Shown here in pieces: positions 1 to 13,200 of a stretch of 64,000 nucleotides of DNA (its first letter is position 1; every line of letters begins with the position of its first letter). The translations under genes and the position numbers were made by a program. The notes beneath the pieces are model-generated. The model was not told the origin of the DNA and made no database searches. It saw nothing but the letters and a program-made list of their open reading frames with translations. The stretch spans positions 1 to 64,000 of the forward strand of contig SAUG01000100.1 in assembly GCA_011316305.1 (NCBI GenBank), given 5' to 3'. Source of the stretch: Rusavskia elegans (lineage: Eukaryota > Ascomycota > Lecanoromycetes > Teloschistales > Teloschistaceae).

Positions 1-719
1 AAGGGGGGGGGGGTCCCAAAAAAGGAAGTTCCAATCCCTACATGTGTACAAGAAGCGAAGAAATGCCGCCATCATGTTACCCATTTCCCATCCATGCATT
101 TCCCATGTCCAAGTGCATCCCGTTTCCAATCCTTATCCTATCATATCCTATCCTATCCCATGTCCATCGATGCCTTTATGCCAGCTTGCGTTGTAATACA
201 AGTCAAAAGAAAAAAAAAGAAAAAAAAGAAATAAGAAGCAAAAGCGAAGGTCCTAACGCTATGTGTGTATGTGTTTGTGTATTCCTTGGAAGAGTTTCGG
301 AAACCAGCCGGAACTCCTTTTCCCTTTCCCTTGCCCTTCCATTTTCCAAGAAGAAGAGAATGAAACACCTTTGTTCCCAAGAAATGAAAATTTCTCCCTG
401 GTTTAGTCGCATGGGAATTTGTTGCTCCGGCCCCTGTATGCTGCGTGCGAGTTATGTATGCCGCTGATGGATGGATATGTCTGCTAGGTATGAGTGATAG
501 GGTGTAATATATGTCTGTGCGTTTTTCAAGGTTAAAGGGAGGTGTGTCCAACATCGCCTGGACGTAGTAAGCGAAGTCGTATATAGCAAGCAGATCTCCA
601 GACTCCTGATGTCTTGCTGTCCTGCTATGCAATCGCATCGCCCGTGTCTTCATTGCTGATCAGATGAGGCTGCGCGTTGAATTTATTGTTCAGCGGTCGA
701 GTTGATGGAAATGCCCGGT
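1..719. other. Left flank, no gene seen
   Basis: The window opens with a G homopolymer. A run of imperfect TATCC units lies at about 136-160, and pyrimidine/purine-biased low-complexity DNA follows. Part of this should be the 3' UTR of the minus-strand RSC7-type gene that ends at 720. Small open frames here look like low-complexity sequence. I see no RNA gene. Confidence 0.5.
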
Positions 720-3029
720 TCAATATCCGGGCCATCCTTGTTGACCAGGTTGCGGAGCCGTGGGAGGAGGAGGTGCCGCCCATCCCTGCATTCCAGCTTG
801 CTGTGCGGCCGTCGTTTGCTGCATGTATTGATGAGGGCTCTGGCCCGGTTGTTGATGATACATGCTTCTTTGACTCCCCATTGATGAATAGCCGGTTGGT
901 CCAACGCCGCCCATGCTTGAGTAGCCCATACCCGCACCATGCACCGAGCCGCTGCTTTGGGAAGGGTGGAGTTGAGGGGGTTGGTGGGGTGATGGAGAGG
1001 GGTGTGAGGGGTGATGTTGGCTAGATGGACTGTACTGTGGTATGCCCGGATGTGATGATATAGGGGATTGATGCGGTTGTGGTGGTGGCTGGCCCCATAG
1101 ATGGGGTGTCTGCCCGTAGCCCGTGTACGGCGATCCTTGTGGTGCACCAGGAGGACCGTAAGAGAGGCTGGATGGGCGTTGGTGAATCGATTCGGTTCGG
1201 ATAGGCTGTTGTCGAACAGGGCTTTGGGCGAGAGGGTTGTTGTTATGGTGAGTCGATTGAGGATAGGGTGGGCTCATCATTTGTGGAGGCTGGCTGGGAT
1301 ACGCTGTTGGTTGCCCAGGGTTCGTCATGCTGCTCGTGGACATTGGAGGCGATTGCAATGATTGTTGATCAGCCGGGCTGGGTTCGCTTGATTGCTGCTT
1401 CGGCGTCGAAACCGGTGTCTCTCGTGTCCGAGTCCAATGCTCCTCTAATCCTCGAGATCGGATGATGCGCTGTTGATTGATGGCCTTGTTCATATCGGCG
1501 GTGTGCGCAGCCTGATTCAAGATTTCCGAGCTGTTGCTCTGCAGGGTTCGATCTTGATATGGCGCACCGGCAATTTCCTGCCTAGGTCGAGGAATGTTGC
1601 CATAATCCCGCAGCCTCAGATCCTCTGCTGAGGGTGCAAGGTGGATCATAGGCAACGGAGCGATAGAAGCCGGCATGTTCCCTGGCAGGGCCGGATGCAG
1701 GCCGTGCGGGTGATGCTCGAGAGGACCGTTGCTATAGATGATGTCCTGGTGACCGAGGGCGGCCGCACCCACATTCACTGTCTCTGCAGCGGCGGCATCC
1801 CTTGCTTTTGCGGCTCCTGGTCGCTTTTCCCCGGCCAGATCTTCCTCGGTGAATCCTTGCTTCCTCGCTTTGGCTTCCCAGTAGTCATCACGGACCCGTC
1901 GACCGTTCTGCACCACTCTGCTGCCGAATTGACGGAACATGGATTTGGCCGTCACGATGGCAATCTGCCGCGACCGGTATGAATATGGCAAGATCTCTTG
2001 GTGAATGAGATCGTCCTTCTCCGGCTGTGTCGCAATGATCTTGAACAAGGATCGGTTCTTGTTGAAGAGCAAATAAGAATCTCGATAGCCCAGTACCCGT
2101 GCACATTCGGTTGCCAGCATGAACAGCTTGTCCCCTCGACCCGGCACGAAAAAGGTCCTAATCTTGTACTCCCGCCCTCCTAATGGATGGCCCTGGGCTG
2201 AGACCTTCTGTTCCCCTCCTTCATCTCGTTCTCGGGGCAGGTATTCATCCCCTTCAGGGCTCAACTGATCGGTAGTATGGTCACGCACGGTAGGTAAGGC
2301 TTTGACGACGGACTGCTTGGTCGGCGTCGATCTCGGTGGGGAGGTTTGGTTGGGATTTGCAGCAGCCTGCTGTGGAAGGCTCTGGGTCTGCAATTGTGGG
2401 GTTTGGATTTGGCCTGCGGTGTTCTGTGTTACCGAGTTGAACGTCGATGAAGGACTACCTGGACCAGGTCTCGCCGGCCTACCACGTTTCCTTGGCTTGG
2501 AATCATCTGTTCATCGCAGTATGGATCAGTTGCTGACGTTGACCGGGAAGATGTCTGGGAGCATCCATCCCCACCTATGCGGCTAATCGCGTTCTGGGAG
2601 GCTACATACCATCGTCGGCTCCACCATTATTAAGCGGTAGGTTCTCATTCTGTTCAGGAGATCGACTCCTCTTGACACCGCGTGAACCTTCCTTTGCCGC
2701 GCTGATGGAGGGATTCGGGAGGACTAATCAAGGTGATGTTAGTATGGGTCCCTCGGATGGTAAAGGGATGATTGTCTCATTGCTGTCGGCTTTTCTGCCA
2801 AGGCCACGCATGGCATCCAGCAGAGACAGCAGGCGAATAGGAGAAAGTGCCGTTTACCAGGAGTGTTGAGATGCGCAGGGTTAATGGTACCTGATCCATC
2901 GATCATGCTTCCCCCCATGCCATTCATCGACGTGGTGACGGGGTGGGAGGTGGTCGAGTACATGGCGCCCGAGGATGACACAGCGGCGGGCAGTAGCGGA
3001 GAGGAGGAGGATGAACGGGATGCGCCCAA
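720..3029 (-). CDS. RSC7: RSC7/SWP82-family chromatin-remodelling complex subunit
   Basis: Predicted nuclear subunit of the RSC or SWI/SNF ATP-dependent nucleosome remodeller. I model three exons, 3029-2858, 2723-2610 and 2506-720, giving 690 codons. Both introns are GT-AG; the first has a TACTAAC branch site. The N-terminus is Ser-rich. An AT-hook-like stretch (RKRGRPARPGPG) lies near residue 100. The conserved Rsc7/Swp82 block covers about residues 205-310, starting YKIRTFFVPGRGDK and including LLFNKN and DDYWEAK. The rest is a disordered Pro/Gln/Ser-rich tail ending GQQGWPGY. The domain is recognised from family knowledge; Rsc7 and Swp82 are paralogues that I cannot separate here. A second remodeller-type gene (SNF5 family) lies at 60.8-62.7 kb. 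The 5' end is not certain because the upstream region is GC-rich and could hold a UTR intron. Confidence 0.85.
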
Positions 3030-6000
3030 GCGACCGTCGCCGCAGCTCGCTGGCGGCCGGCGGACAGCAGCGGGCGGCGAGCGGCGAGCGGCGGAAGAGG
3101 TCGCTGCAGCTGGAACGATTCGCTGCTCTTGTTTCGTCGTCTCGTGGAGTGGACTGACGGGACTGGACTGGACTGGACGGGCAACGGCGCGTTGGGGTGT
3201 CGCATGCAGCTCAGGCCGGGAAAGGCGCGAATGATTGAAGAGAAGCTTAGACCCCTCTTCCCGGACAGCCTACCTTAAAGCACGACTATGCCACGCAACG
3301 AGTGGAACCGACTCCGCAGGAACAGCAGGCAGCGCGCAGTGCCAGGGCGGGTGCGTAGCGATTGGATCAGAGCGTGAAACCGGTGGTCCATGCGACAGAT
3401 GGTTGAGGGAGTCTGGATGCACAGCAGGCGTGGGGAGGATCGTTGATGATTTGCCCCCCGTCGATTCGATTCGGTCAAGCAGTCATCGGTGAACAAGAGG
3501 GGTGCCTGCTCTACTCTAGTCCAGGGTAGTAAGGTAGTGTGTGCCTTCAGGTGGGTGGATGGAACGGGGACCAAGATGGTTTAGTAGTAGGCAACGTTGG
3601 AGGCAAGACCGCTGCCCTCCCTGCCTTCCGTTGTGTGGCACCACTCCAACCGGCCGATCAGGATCTGACCCCCAGTCAGATAAATTTCGATAGACGGCAC
3701 TACCGTCCAGAAACAATCTCTCAGATCTGCCTGTGGAGCCTCGGGAAATCGTGACAAGAATTGACCATGTATATCTTGGGCGAGCGAGGACGATTCGATG
3801 AAGCCTGGACGCGAAGCTCTCAACACGACGCACTCTACGCCAGCGGTGAGGTCGTCCTTCAAAGAATTACCAGCAGAAGACGCACGAGAGGAAGGGCTGC
3901 TCGGTAGGATCAGATGACGGGCGCTGGGGATGAGCAAAGGCCTAAAAGGGAGTAGGCAGCTATCTAACATCCCACGCTTGATACGAAGATGAGGCCTCGC
4001 CCCGATCAAGCAAGCATTTGGATTTTGGGGTACGAAACGTCGAGGGTGGGAATCTACCCCGGCTGCAAGAATAATCCTAATTCATATTTCATATCCACTC
4101 ACACGATCACATCAGACGATACATGACCCGAGCTGCTCTGCGGCTGCAGCAAATGGGTATTGTGTAGCGGAATGAAAACGCCTCTCGGGGTTCAGCAATG
4201 ATGGTCATAAGAAGGAATCGTCTGAGCATGACTAATATCCATGTGGACCTTGTGCCCGTAAGAAGTGACACGCCGTGGGAAGCCAATCAGAGCAGCTAAG
4301 CCCCCATTCCCACGCCTTCTTGCCGTCGATCGAACGTGCAGCTGGACACAATCCGCGAGCCGCACGATCCCGCTGCACTAGGGTCCAATAATGCGTGGTG
4401 GGCTCTTCTCGGAGACGAATGCAGGCTAAAAACGTGCTGGGAACTGGACGCCTGCCAGTGGAAAGTTGGAAATTGTCTCTCGCTTCGTGGACTTTCTGCG
4501 GTAAGGCCGCATCAATGCCAACATACGGAGGTAAGGCAAACGACCTGGTGCATTCGGTGACTCAGAGGGCTGGGGTTGATACAAATCTGTAGTCGCTGCA
4601 GCCGCCATACAGCCAGATGCTTTTTCCTAATATCAGCTCGAAGTGCGGTCCAGACTCCAGACACGGAATCCGCTCGTTGATGATCGACGAAACTGTTACT
4701 GGGGCCGGTCCGAATGACGCGATTTAATGTCCCCGGCGGGTTCGGCCTGCTTGTGATTCGATCAATGCGCCACAGATGTGCAGTCGGTCCTTCGTAGCCT
4801 GGCGACTATCTGCGGAAGCCGAGCAGGGCAATCCATGACCAGTAGGAGTGGTGAAGGTGCTATCGCCTCGTGAGCGGCTTGTCGATTTGTCGATCGTTGT
4901 GCACTGAGGGATCATGATCTTGAGCCCGAGTCGTGCTGTCGTCTCCGTCTTCGAAACAATCGAGCGGACCACTCATCAGCGTCGACAGGAGACGCGGGCT
5001 GCTTGCATGCGTCCTTGGGGGTACGCAAAGGCTGGGGCCCTGCAGGTGTCGCTTGGGGACTGGCCATCCCAATCATGGGATTCGCCAATGATTGGGGTAT
5101 TATTGCTTTCTCCATGAGTCCATAGATATAATCCCAGCCCGTGTAGCCGAGGCGTATGCAGTCATTCTTCCCCTTCGAGTTTGGATGATGTCGATCGATA
5201 GGCCAGAGAACGATTCCCTACAATGATTTGTTTCCGGTTATGCAGGCCTGAGAAACCACGAGGGCGGACTGACTGGTGACGCTTGAGGATATGCATGACT
5301 ATGGATAGCGACGGCATGCCACGTCGAACCGTTCAGATCTCTCGGCGGGTTTGAAACCAACGGGTGTACTCCGTACAAGAAGCGGCACGGGGAGCTTTGT
5401 CCCACTTCCCACTGCATGACTCCCGGCATGCATGACTTGAAGCCTTTTGCATCATGGCATCGACCGACCTGCTTCGCCGTACTCTCTCGAGATCCTACCG
5501 ACCTGGGCAACAAAGAGCGAGCATTGCTTCACCGACAGTACCTTAGTAAATCCTCCGCCGCAAGTCTGACGGGTCATACGGAGAAGTCGACAAATAAGCC
5601 CAAGATGGCGATCGAGATTGCGGATATAGCCTTGTATGACATCGCTTGCGGAAAGCCAATGAACGAAAGGCAGAAAGCGATTTGGGACCGTGGGCTAGAT
5701 CGAGCCTGTAGCCACCTGGCCTTCAAAGTTTGCTTTCCAAGAACATACGGATACCGAGGGTACGTTTCGCATCATGCAGTGAAATCAAGGTCTGCCTTTA
5801 CCGCCATGCTGTGTGACCGGCGGCCCCAAGACCACGCGGACTTCTAAATACAGCTGGGGAGGCCTGTGCAGCAAGCCAGCCGGCTCAGAGAAGGGTCGCC
5901 CCCCCCCAATCCCCATGAATGCTGCCAGCCGCTCAGAGCCTCAATCTGACCTGAGCCGTGGGGTGGGCCCTGTCTTACTACTCCGTACTTCCTTACCGTT

Positions 6001-6665
6001 TGCTCAACCTTGTTGGAGGAGTTGGTGTTGGACCCCGGTGTCGATGTGGCAGATGACTTGAAGGATCCGATGAGAGGACACCATCTCCTCCTCAACTCAA
6101 CTGCTGCTAGCGCATGAGTGCCTACGACGGTTCGTCCCGTCCGGACGAGCACTGCCAATGCAAGCTTGTTGCTCGTGATGGTGTGTAGGAACAGCCAAAG
6201 AACTCTACCCAAGCGCGCCACCGGAATAGTCATCGTGAGCATGCACGAATGAGGAGGGGAACGAATAATGACCAGTCGTCCGATTATAACAAATCTTGAA
6301 AAGCACAACTTCGTCTTTCTATTTCGATATCCTAGATGTCCTGCTAGGTGTACAGGCAAGTATCTCCATATCCCTCCCTCTTGATATCCTGTCAGTGTGA
6401 AATCTCCAAGACAGTGGAGCATGAGAAACAGCAAGTCCTGCGATGATATAGGACCGAGGGTATGTTCAAAGAATCGAAGCAAAACGCCAGCCTCTGCATG
6501 CGACGCAGTTCGCCTGCCGATGATCGTCTATCGATCTATGTTGAATGAAAATCATTTGGGAATCAACTTTTGTACCGCCCCCAAGCGCCTTGAGTTGTTG
6601 AAAACAAAGCGCTGCAACGGTATCTTTTTCATGACGGTCGTGCAAGGACAGTGGTGCCGTCCAGC
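3030..6665. other. 3.6-kb intergenic region, no supported gene
   Basis: This lies between two minus-strand genes. The part next to 3030 is GC-rich and should be the promoter of the RSC7-type gene. An imperfect GGACT tandem repeat lies at 3151-3180. Open frames of 140-210 codons exist at 3581-4009 (-), 5416-5847 (+) and 5844-6482 (-), but none shows a recognisable domain, splice-consistent extension or coding-like composition. The best of them has an ATG at 5455 in another frame that begins like a mitochondrial presequence (MASTDLLRRTLSRS) but stops after 30 codons. I treat the region as non-coding, with low certainty for 5.4-5.85 kb. Confidence 0.45.
3151..3180. repeat. GGACT pentanucleotide repeat, imperfect
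   Basis: About six tandem copies of GGACT/GGACG-type units lie in the upstream region of the RSC7-type gene. It is a small simple-sequence tract with no evident function. Confidence 0.7.
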
Positions 6666-8038
6666 TTAAAACTTGAGCGCCTTGGGTTGTTCCCAGGTGA
6701 AGCTCTGGTCCGAGAAGTGACCGTTCTTTGCCGTCTGGCAATAGATCGGCCGAGTGAGGTTGAGTTCCTTGACGATGACGCCAGGTCGGAGGTCGAAATT
6801 GCTCTTGATTATCTGCACAAGTTCTTCGGACGATCGATCGGAGGTACCGTAGGTCTCGACGAACATTGACAGAGGCTCGGCGACGCCAATCGCGTACGAC
6901 AGCTGCACCAAAGCTCGTCTGGCGAGTTTGGCGTGGACGAGTGACTTGGCGATCCAGCGGGCAACATACGCTGCTGATCGATCGACTTTGGAGTAATCCT
7001 TGCCGGAGAAGGCTCCACCTCCATGAGCGCCCCAGCCGCCGTAGGTGTCCACGATGATCTTTCGGCCAGTGAGTCCGGCGTCACCCTGGGGACCACCAAT
7101 GATAAAGAGTCCAGATGGTTGTATCTTCACGAGGTTAGATTACCGGGGGAAAGGGGATCCGATGCACGTACATGATATACAGTCTTATCGTCGAGCATAT
7201 CGGCGGGGATGACTTTCTGGACAATCTTCTCTTTGATCTCTTTCCGTAACTTCTCTGTCGTGATGTCCTCGCTATGTTGAGCACTGACGACGACTGTGTC
7301 TACCCTCTTGGGAATGACAGCACCGCCGTCATGCTCGTACTCAATTGTCACCTGTGTCTTGGTGTCGGGTCTCAGCCACGGCAGGCTACCGTCGTTCCTG
7401 GCGTCTTTCATTGCTCGGTTGAGCTTATGTGCGTATATCACAGTCAGAGGAAGGTATTCTGGTGTCTCGTCAGTGGCATAACCGAACATGATGCCCTGGT
7501 CGCCGGCGCCAAGCTTCTCGAGAGCATCATCGAGATGCAGACCGCCGGCGATATCGGGAGATTGCTGCTCGATTGCAACGAGAACATTGCAGGTCTTGTA
7601 GTCAAAGCCCTTGTCGGAGCTGTCGTAACCGATGTCTTTGATAGTATTTCGGATGATTTTTTGGTAGTCAAGGTGTGCTTTGGTGGTGATCTCGCCGAAG
7701 ACCATGATCATGCCTGTGGTAAGGGTTAGTCACGCACTGCGGGGGCTGCATGTTCTCGATGTGCAATTTTTCATACCGGTCTTGGTCGCCGTCTCACAGG
7801 CGACCTTTGACAATGGATCTTCAGTAAGGCAGGCATCGAGCACGGCATCGGAAACTTGATCCCTTCAAGTCCGGATTCGTAGTCAGCTCGATTGTAGGCG
7901 ATGACGGGACTGGGAGTGCACTCACGCAATCTTATCGGGATGACCTTCTCCGACGGACTCTGAAGTGAACAAGAATGTAGACTTTGCCTTTTGAGATCCA
8001 TTGACGCCATCAGCAGCGCCATTTGTAAGGCTGGCCAT
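6666..8038 (-). CDS. SAM2: S-adenosylmethionine synthetase (methionine adenosyltransferase)
   Basis: Cytosolic enzyme that makes S-adenosylmethionine from ATP and methionine, feeding methylation, polyamine and cysteine metabolism. Four exons, 8038-7926, 7862-7777, 7713-7172 and 7124-6666, give 399 residues, normal for the family. Introns are 63, 63 and 47 bp, all GT-AG. Family signatures are intact: GHPDKIADQ near the N-terminus, spanning the first splice junction (ATP site), [11 protein letters not shown] (signature 1) and GGGAFSGKD with the preceding GGWGAHG (signature 2). The C-terminus WEQPKALKF is typical. Start chosen: the ATG reading [14 protein letters not shown], directly before the conserved [10 protein letters not shown] block. 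It is divergent to GPN3 over a 640-bp shared upstream region. The symbol follows yeast; filamentous fungi usually carry one copy. Confidence 0.97.
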
Positions 8039-8531
8039 GATTGTGGATGAATTAGGACTGTTTGGTGGAGGGAGCGTTCGGTGGGTGGAATAGAGGATAG
8101 AACGACAGCAAAGAGTAGTGAGGCGATGGGAGGATGACGGATGATGAGCAGAGACTGAGATGGTAGAATGTCTAGGTATGGAGAACCGGAGTAGGAGATG
8201 AAAGTAAGACGAACAATAGGACGGAGTGGTCAGGATCGGCTTTTATCCGAGTATGGCGCAATCTAATCGGCGAGTTTTGTCTCGGGAAAAGTTCGACGTC
8301 TCCAACCCCCGACGAGCCAGCTGCTGTTGCTCCACGGCCACCGAAAACTCCGTTATTGCTTCAAGCATCACACTCAAGCTAGATACTGATTGGCGAATGA
8401 TGATGCTTATACACAACCGAAGCATTCCGTACTCCAAGCTGTCGGACTCCTCAGGGGCTTCACAGTTAGAGAACAGATGGAGACAGACACTGCCAAGCTT
8501 ACGAGTAAGGGCTTTGCCCTTCCTTATTCCC

Positions 8532-8541
8532 ATTGGCCAAT
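8532..8541. promoter_or_regulatory. Palindromic double CCAAT box (ATTGGCCAAT)
   Basis: A perfect 10-bp palindrome carries back-to-back CCAAT boxes, one on each strand, in the region shared by SAM synthetase and GPN3. Another ATTGG lies at 8389. CCAAT is the known target of the HAP/CBC complex. That this copy is used is inference from position only: about 140 bp from the GPN3 start and 500 bp from the SAM start. Confidence 0.3.
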
Positions 8542-8678
8542 CCATCTACTCACTGCTCCATGTACTCGTAGATTCGAGTTCATCAGAAACCTACACCGAG
8601 CAGATTTCTGTCAAGGAGCGTCTCCCTTGTCGGATTCCCAACATGCATACAAGGTAGTAAGACCTAGTCGCTGAAGCC

Positions 8679-9692
8679 ATGAGTAAATTCGGGGCGCTGG
8701 TAATGGGCCCGGCTGGTGCCGGCAAGGTGTGCGCATTGCCTCCTCTACTCTACTATCAAAAGCTGATCGCAAACCCTGTATAGACAACCTTCTGCAATGC
8801 CTTGATCCAACACCTCAGACTCAACAAGCGGTCATGTTTCTACGTCAACCTCGACCCGGCCGCCGATGACTTCAGCTATGAGCCCGACCTCGACATCAAA
8901 GATCTCATCTCCCTCGAAGATGTTATGGAGGAAATGGGCCTCGGCCCCAACGGGGGTTTAATCTTTTGCTTCGAGTGAGTCTGGTCATGCTTCGCTTCAT
9001 AAGCAACGAGATGAGTCTGACTGACCCCACCAAACCTCAGACACCTTCTCCAAAACCTCGACTTCCTCACCAACGCCCTCGAGCCCCTATCCGAAGAATA
9101 CTTGATAATCATTGACCTTCCCGGCCAAATCGAACTCTACACCCACATCCCCGTCGTCCCCACCCTCGTCAAACATCTCACCCGCTTCGGCTCCCTCAAC
9201 GTCTCCCTCTGCGCCGCCTACCTCCTGGAGTCCACCTTCGTCGTCGACCGCGCAAAATTCTTCGCGGGCACCCTCTCAGCAATGAGCGCAATGATCATGC
9301 TCGAGATCCCACACGTCAACATCCTCTCAAAGATGGACCTGGTGAAAGGTTCCGTGCCGAAGCGCCAGCTCAAGAGATTCTTGGATCCCGATACCTCACT
9401 GCTTGACGACGACAACACTGCGAATACCTCGCGAGGCTCAAGGGTCGTTGATCCGGCAGATACAGAATCCGTCATGGGTGGAGCCAGTTTCGATAAATTG
9501 AATAAAGCCGTGGCGCAGTTGATCGACGATTTCAGCATAGTGTCTTTCCTGCAATTGGACGTACAGGATGAGGATAGTGTGGGTGGTGTTTTGAGCTATA
9601 TCGACGATGCTATACAATACCATGAGGCGCAGGAGCCGAGGGAGCCGAACGATGAGATTGCAGATTATGGGGACGATGAGATGATGGGATGA
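8679..9692 (+). CDS. GPN3: GPN-loop GTPase 3 (Gpn3)
   Basis: Small GTPase needed, with Gpn1/Npa3, for assembly and nuclear import of RNA polymerase II. Three exons, 8679-8726, 8784-8974 and 9041-9692, give 296 residues. The Walker A/P-loop GPAGAGKTT is split by intron 1 right after its lysine. The defining Gly-Pro-Asn loop is present (GLGPNGG), followed by DLPGQIELYTH (switch region) and the NILSKMDLV base-recognition motif. The tail is acidic (YGDDEMMG), as in Gpn3 orthologues. Start chosen: first ATG, reading MSKFGALVMGPAGAGK. It is divergent to SAM synthetase and convergent with the MAPKKK gene downstream. Confidence 0.95.
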
Positions 9693-10210
9693 CTACGAAT
9701 CCGCATTGTAGTTGTTGCAGCCTCCGCGAGACATCTTGAGCCAGGTGGGATTCATGACAGATATGCTGCATAGCGATGGCGTCCATGGTGGAACTGGAGT
9801 CAAGATGACGGGTCATGTGGATTGAAGTGGTCCTCAAATCGAGGTTCGGTCGTAGGAAAATAGATCTTGTCTTCACATCGAGGTATCCAAGATTGACACG
9901 CAAAGCGTAAAATGCCGTAATGATAAGATATACGTTGTATACGTCCTCAAGGTGTACTTAAAACGTCGCTTATTACAAAAAGGGGTATCTGAAAGAAGCG
10001 AATGTCGAAGAAGCGAACCGAGCCCTTTTCCCACTGCAATTAGTTTTCGAGGTCGAGGAAGGGTAATAGAGAGTTCTCCACGTATATCCCCCTCGGTGTG
10101 GTGCCAAAGAAGAAGAAAGCAGCCGGCTAATCGACTGTAGATCAACAGGCAGACCCAAACGCTATGCAAAACACCAAAAGAGATTGGCGACCTTGATCTT
10201 GCCCCTGATC
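9693..10210. other. Convergent intergenic region between GPN3 and the MAPKKK
   Basis: About 0.5 kb shared by the 3' ends of two converging genes, so presumably both 3' UTRs. I see no further gene, repeat or structured RNA. Confidence 0.5.
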
Positions 10211-13200
10211 TTAGAACTGACTTGAATTCACCCTCGAACTAGGCGCGCTGCCAGAACTCGATCCTTCTTCACTGCCTCCACTGCCCACGACAACCTGCTG
10301 CCTGATCGTCATGATCCATTCACACTGCAGCAGCTCCGCCGCACTCGCTCTCTTCCTCGGATCTCGATCAAAGCACCTCTTCAGGAATTCGATCCCTTCG
10401 GGGCTCAGTTGGTCTTTGTTCGGCAGCTGCGGCGGGTTGCCCTGAGCGATGTTGTACATGATGGCCCACTCGTTGTCGAGACTTGCCCAGGGTCGACGGC
10501 CAGTGCTCATCTCCAGTATGACGCAGCCGAGCGACCATATGTCGATGGCGCCGTGACGGCCTTCGTTCTGCCCTTTGATCACTTCGGGTGACATGTACAT
10601 GGGCGTGCCAGTCATGGACTTTTGTTTGCCCGGAACACGGCCAGCGCCCGCGTCTTGAGGTTGTAGGGTTTTGCCTTGGCGAGCGATGATCTTGGCCGCG
10701 CCAAAGTCGACGAATTTGATGACGCCGTTATGGTCGAGGAGGATGTCTTGGGTTTGGATGATCAGCTGACGATTGGGGAGAAAACAGACAAGTGGTGGTA
10801 GACTTACTTTCGGGCTTGATGTCTCGGTGAGCAATACCGCTTTGGTGGAGATAGGCCAGGCCTTCAAGCATCTGCAGGGCGTATACCTGGATGACCGTTT
10901 CGTCCTCGATTCGACCGTGTTCTAGGAGGTTTGCCAATGAGCCGCCAGAACAATACTCCATGAAGATGTACACCTTGTCTCGATGCACTTCAATGCCGTA
11001 GTACGAGACAATATTGGGATGATCAAGGACCTCAAGTACAGCTTGCTCGTCCCGGATCTGTCCGGCCACCGTGGGAATCATCTGTGGATCTTGCAGACGT
11101 ATTTCCTTGACGGCCATTAGGTTGTTAGTATCAAGGTTGATTGCGGCGTAGACTGAGCCAAAGGTGCCGCCCCCGACAAATTGTCCTTGCTGCCAACGTA
11201 GACTGACGTTGGTTGCGAAAGAGGAGAGGTAGGTGAGAGATCGGTCGGCTTCGTTGGAGTCCTCCATGACGCGTCCTAACGCTTGCCGCTCTGCATCTTT
11301 GAGCTTCCTTATCTCATCTATCTCAGCCAACTGGGCTTGCCATTGGGCTCGGACATACTCCGAAGCTTCCGCATCGTCCTTCATCCTACTGGTGTCCATC
11401 TTCTTGAACTGGGCCTGCACAGCTTCCAGTCGCTGTTTCTCGGCCTGAGCGGCTATAGTGGATCTGGCTCCCATAATATCGAAGTGTGAGATAAGGAGTG
11501 ACATGCAGCCAGCGACCTTAACACGCAGTCGAGTGAACTCGCTGTCTGTAATGGAAAGGATAGTCTGGCCACTGGTCATACCCATCGCGAACTCGAGCGC
11601 CACTACAGCCCAGCGGAACGTCTTGCGGTCTGTAGCTATGCAGTCGTCGCAAATGAAGCTAACCCAATCCAGAGCCAAACGAGTGAGCCGGAGGTTGTTC
11701 ATAGAGCGCCGGTTTGCATCCATGTAGGTCACAGAGCGCTTGCCAAATTCGGCAGCAAAAGCAAAGCATGTCTGAATCAGCTCTTGATTCTCCAAGCCTT
11801 TCGTTTGCCTCCGGATAATATCGACACTCTCCATGATAGTATTAGAGAGCTTGAAGGTCGTTTTCTTGATTTTGCCAAGCTCGGCGTTGACGCCCGGTAG
11901 GTTGGCACGCAGCTCCAAGACCACATCAAGCGGCATCTGAATTGCGGAGAGGAAGGTCAAGCGTGCGTTCTGCAGCCGTTGAAGAGAGCCATCCGACACG
12001 AGACGAAGTCGACCGGGAGACAGATCGACGGTTGGTCGACGCATATCAACCTCGATACGTTTGCTGTCCCAGTAGACCTCTTCATCGGTACGAATGATCA
12101 AGATGTATGGATTTGATGGATCCTCCATCGCATCTTCCGGATGGAAGGAAGTACCAAGGATTGATGAGATATCTTTTGTCCGGTCACGCAACGAAGGACA
12201 TGCGATAAAGAAGACATTCTCCTCCTGCATACTCGTGACGTTCACCCATATATGCCCAGATTCAATCAACGCGGAGAAAAGCGCCTGCATGTTCGCTTTG
12301 CCAAAATTCACGTTGTATTCGGTGGAATTTTCGAATCGTTGACCGAGGAGCCTTGAGAATCGCAGGAGCTTCCTCTGACGGACACGCACAGAATCCAGAA
12401 TCTGCTTGTATCGCTTATCGCTGTCGGTAGCATTCTCGTTTGGTCGCCTCTGCAATTCTTTCTCGAAGTGGGTGGTGAGACGCTGTAGAGCCTTTGCTGT
12501 CAGCCCGCTGAACTGCTCAGCTACTTCAACATCACCCCCGTCCAAGTATCGACCGATCTCGTTGCAAAAGCCCCATTCTTGCTCCAGAACCTCGGCTTCT
12601 TTGAAAGTGTTCTTGTTCCCAACGAGTTTCGAATTCAACATCTTGAAGTAAAACTTCAGAGCGTCCAGGACCACGGAGTCGAAATTGTCATCAATGCAGG
12701 GAGGTAATTCCCATCCCGGTTCTGGTTGTGAGAGCATATTGTATTCCTGCTTGATTCGCACAGCTAGCTTCAGAAGGATCTGGAACTGAGTAATCATCTG
12801 GGCGGATAGCATCGGCGACAGCTGGCCTGGGTCTTTCATCTTTCTGGCATACCTCAAACGCATCCGGATGATCTCCTGTATGAGTCGGGATGGGAAATTC
12901 AGAAGAGTGAGAAGTTCCTCGATATAAGGGGGTAGATACCGCTTGGCAAAATTTTGAGCATTGTCAATGAGCGTCACCTTGGCCTTTCGGATGACAGCCG
13001 AGACACCTAAGAGCATGCTATGATCACCTTGCAGTGATTTCAGACCATCGTCCCGATGAATCCTCTCAAGGAACGAGGAGTCGTCGGTGAGATTGGCTCC
13101 AGCTGCAGTGCCGTTCCTAGCTTTGGCAAAGTTGAGTTCGTCGTTGCCCACCCAGCCCTGCAGGATGGCGAGCTCGGTGTTGATGAGTTCAGTCGTATTG

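Noticed and set aside
3581..4009. 142-codon minus-strand open frame as a possible gene
   Set aside because: No recognisable domain, ordinary ATG context, mixed composition and no splice-consistent extension; chance frames of this size are common at this GC content.
5844..6482. 212-codon minus-strand open frame
   Set aside because: No domain, irregular composition, and no neighbouring exon signal; likely chance.
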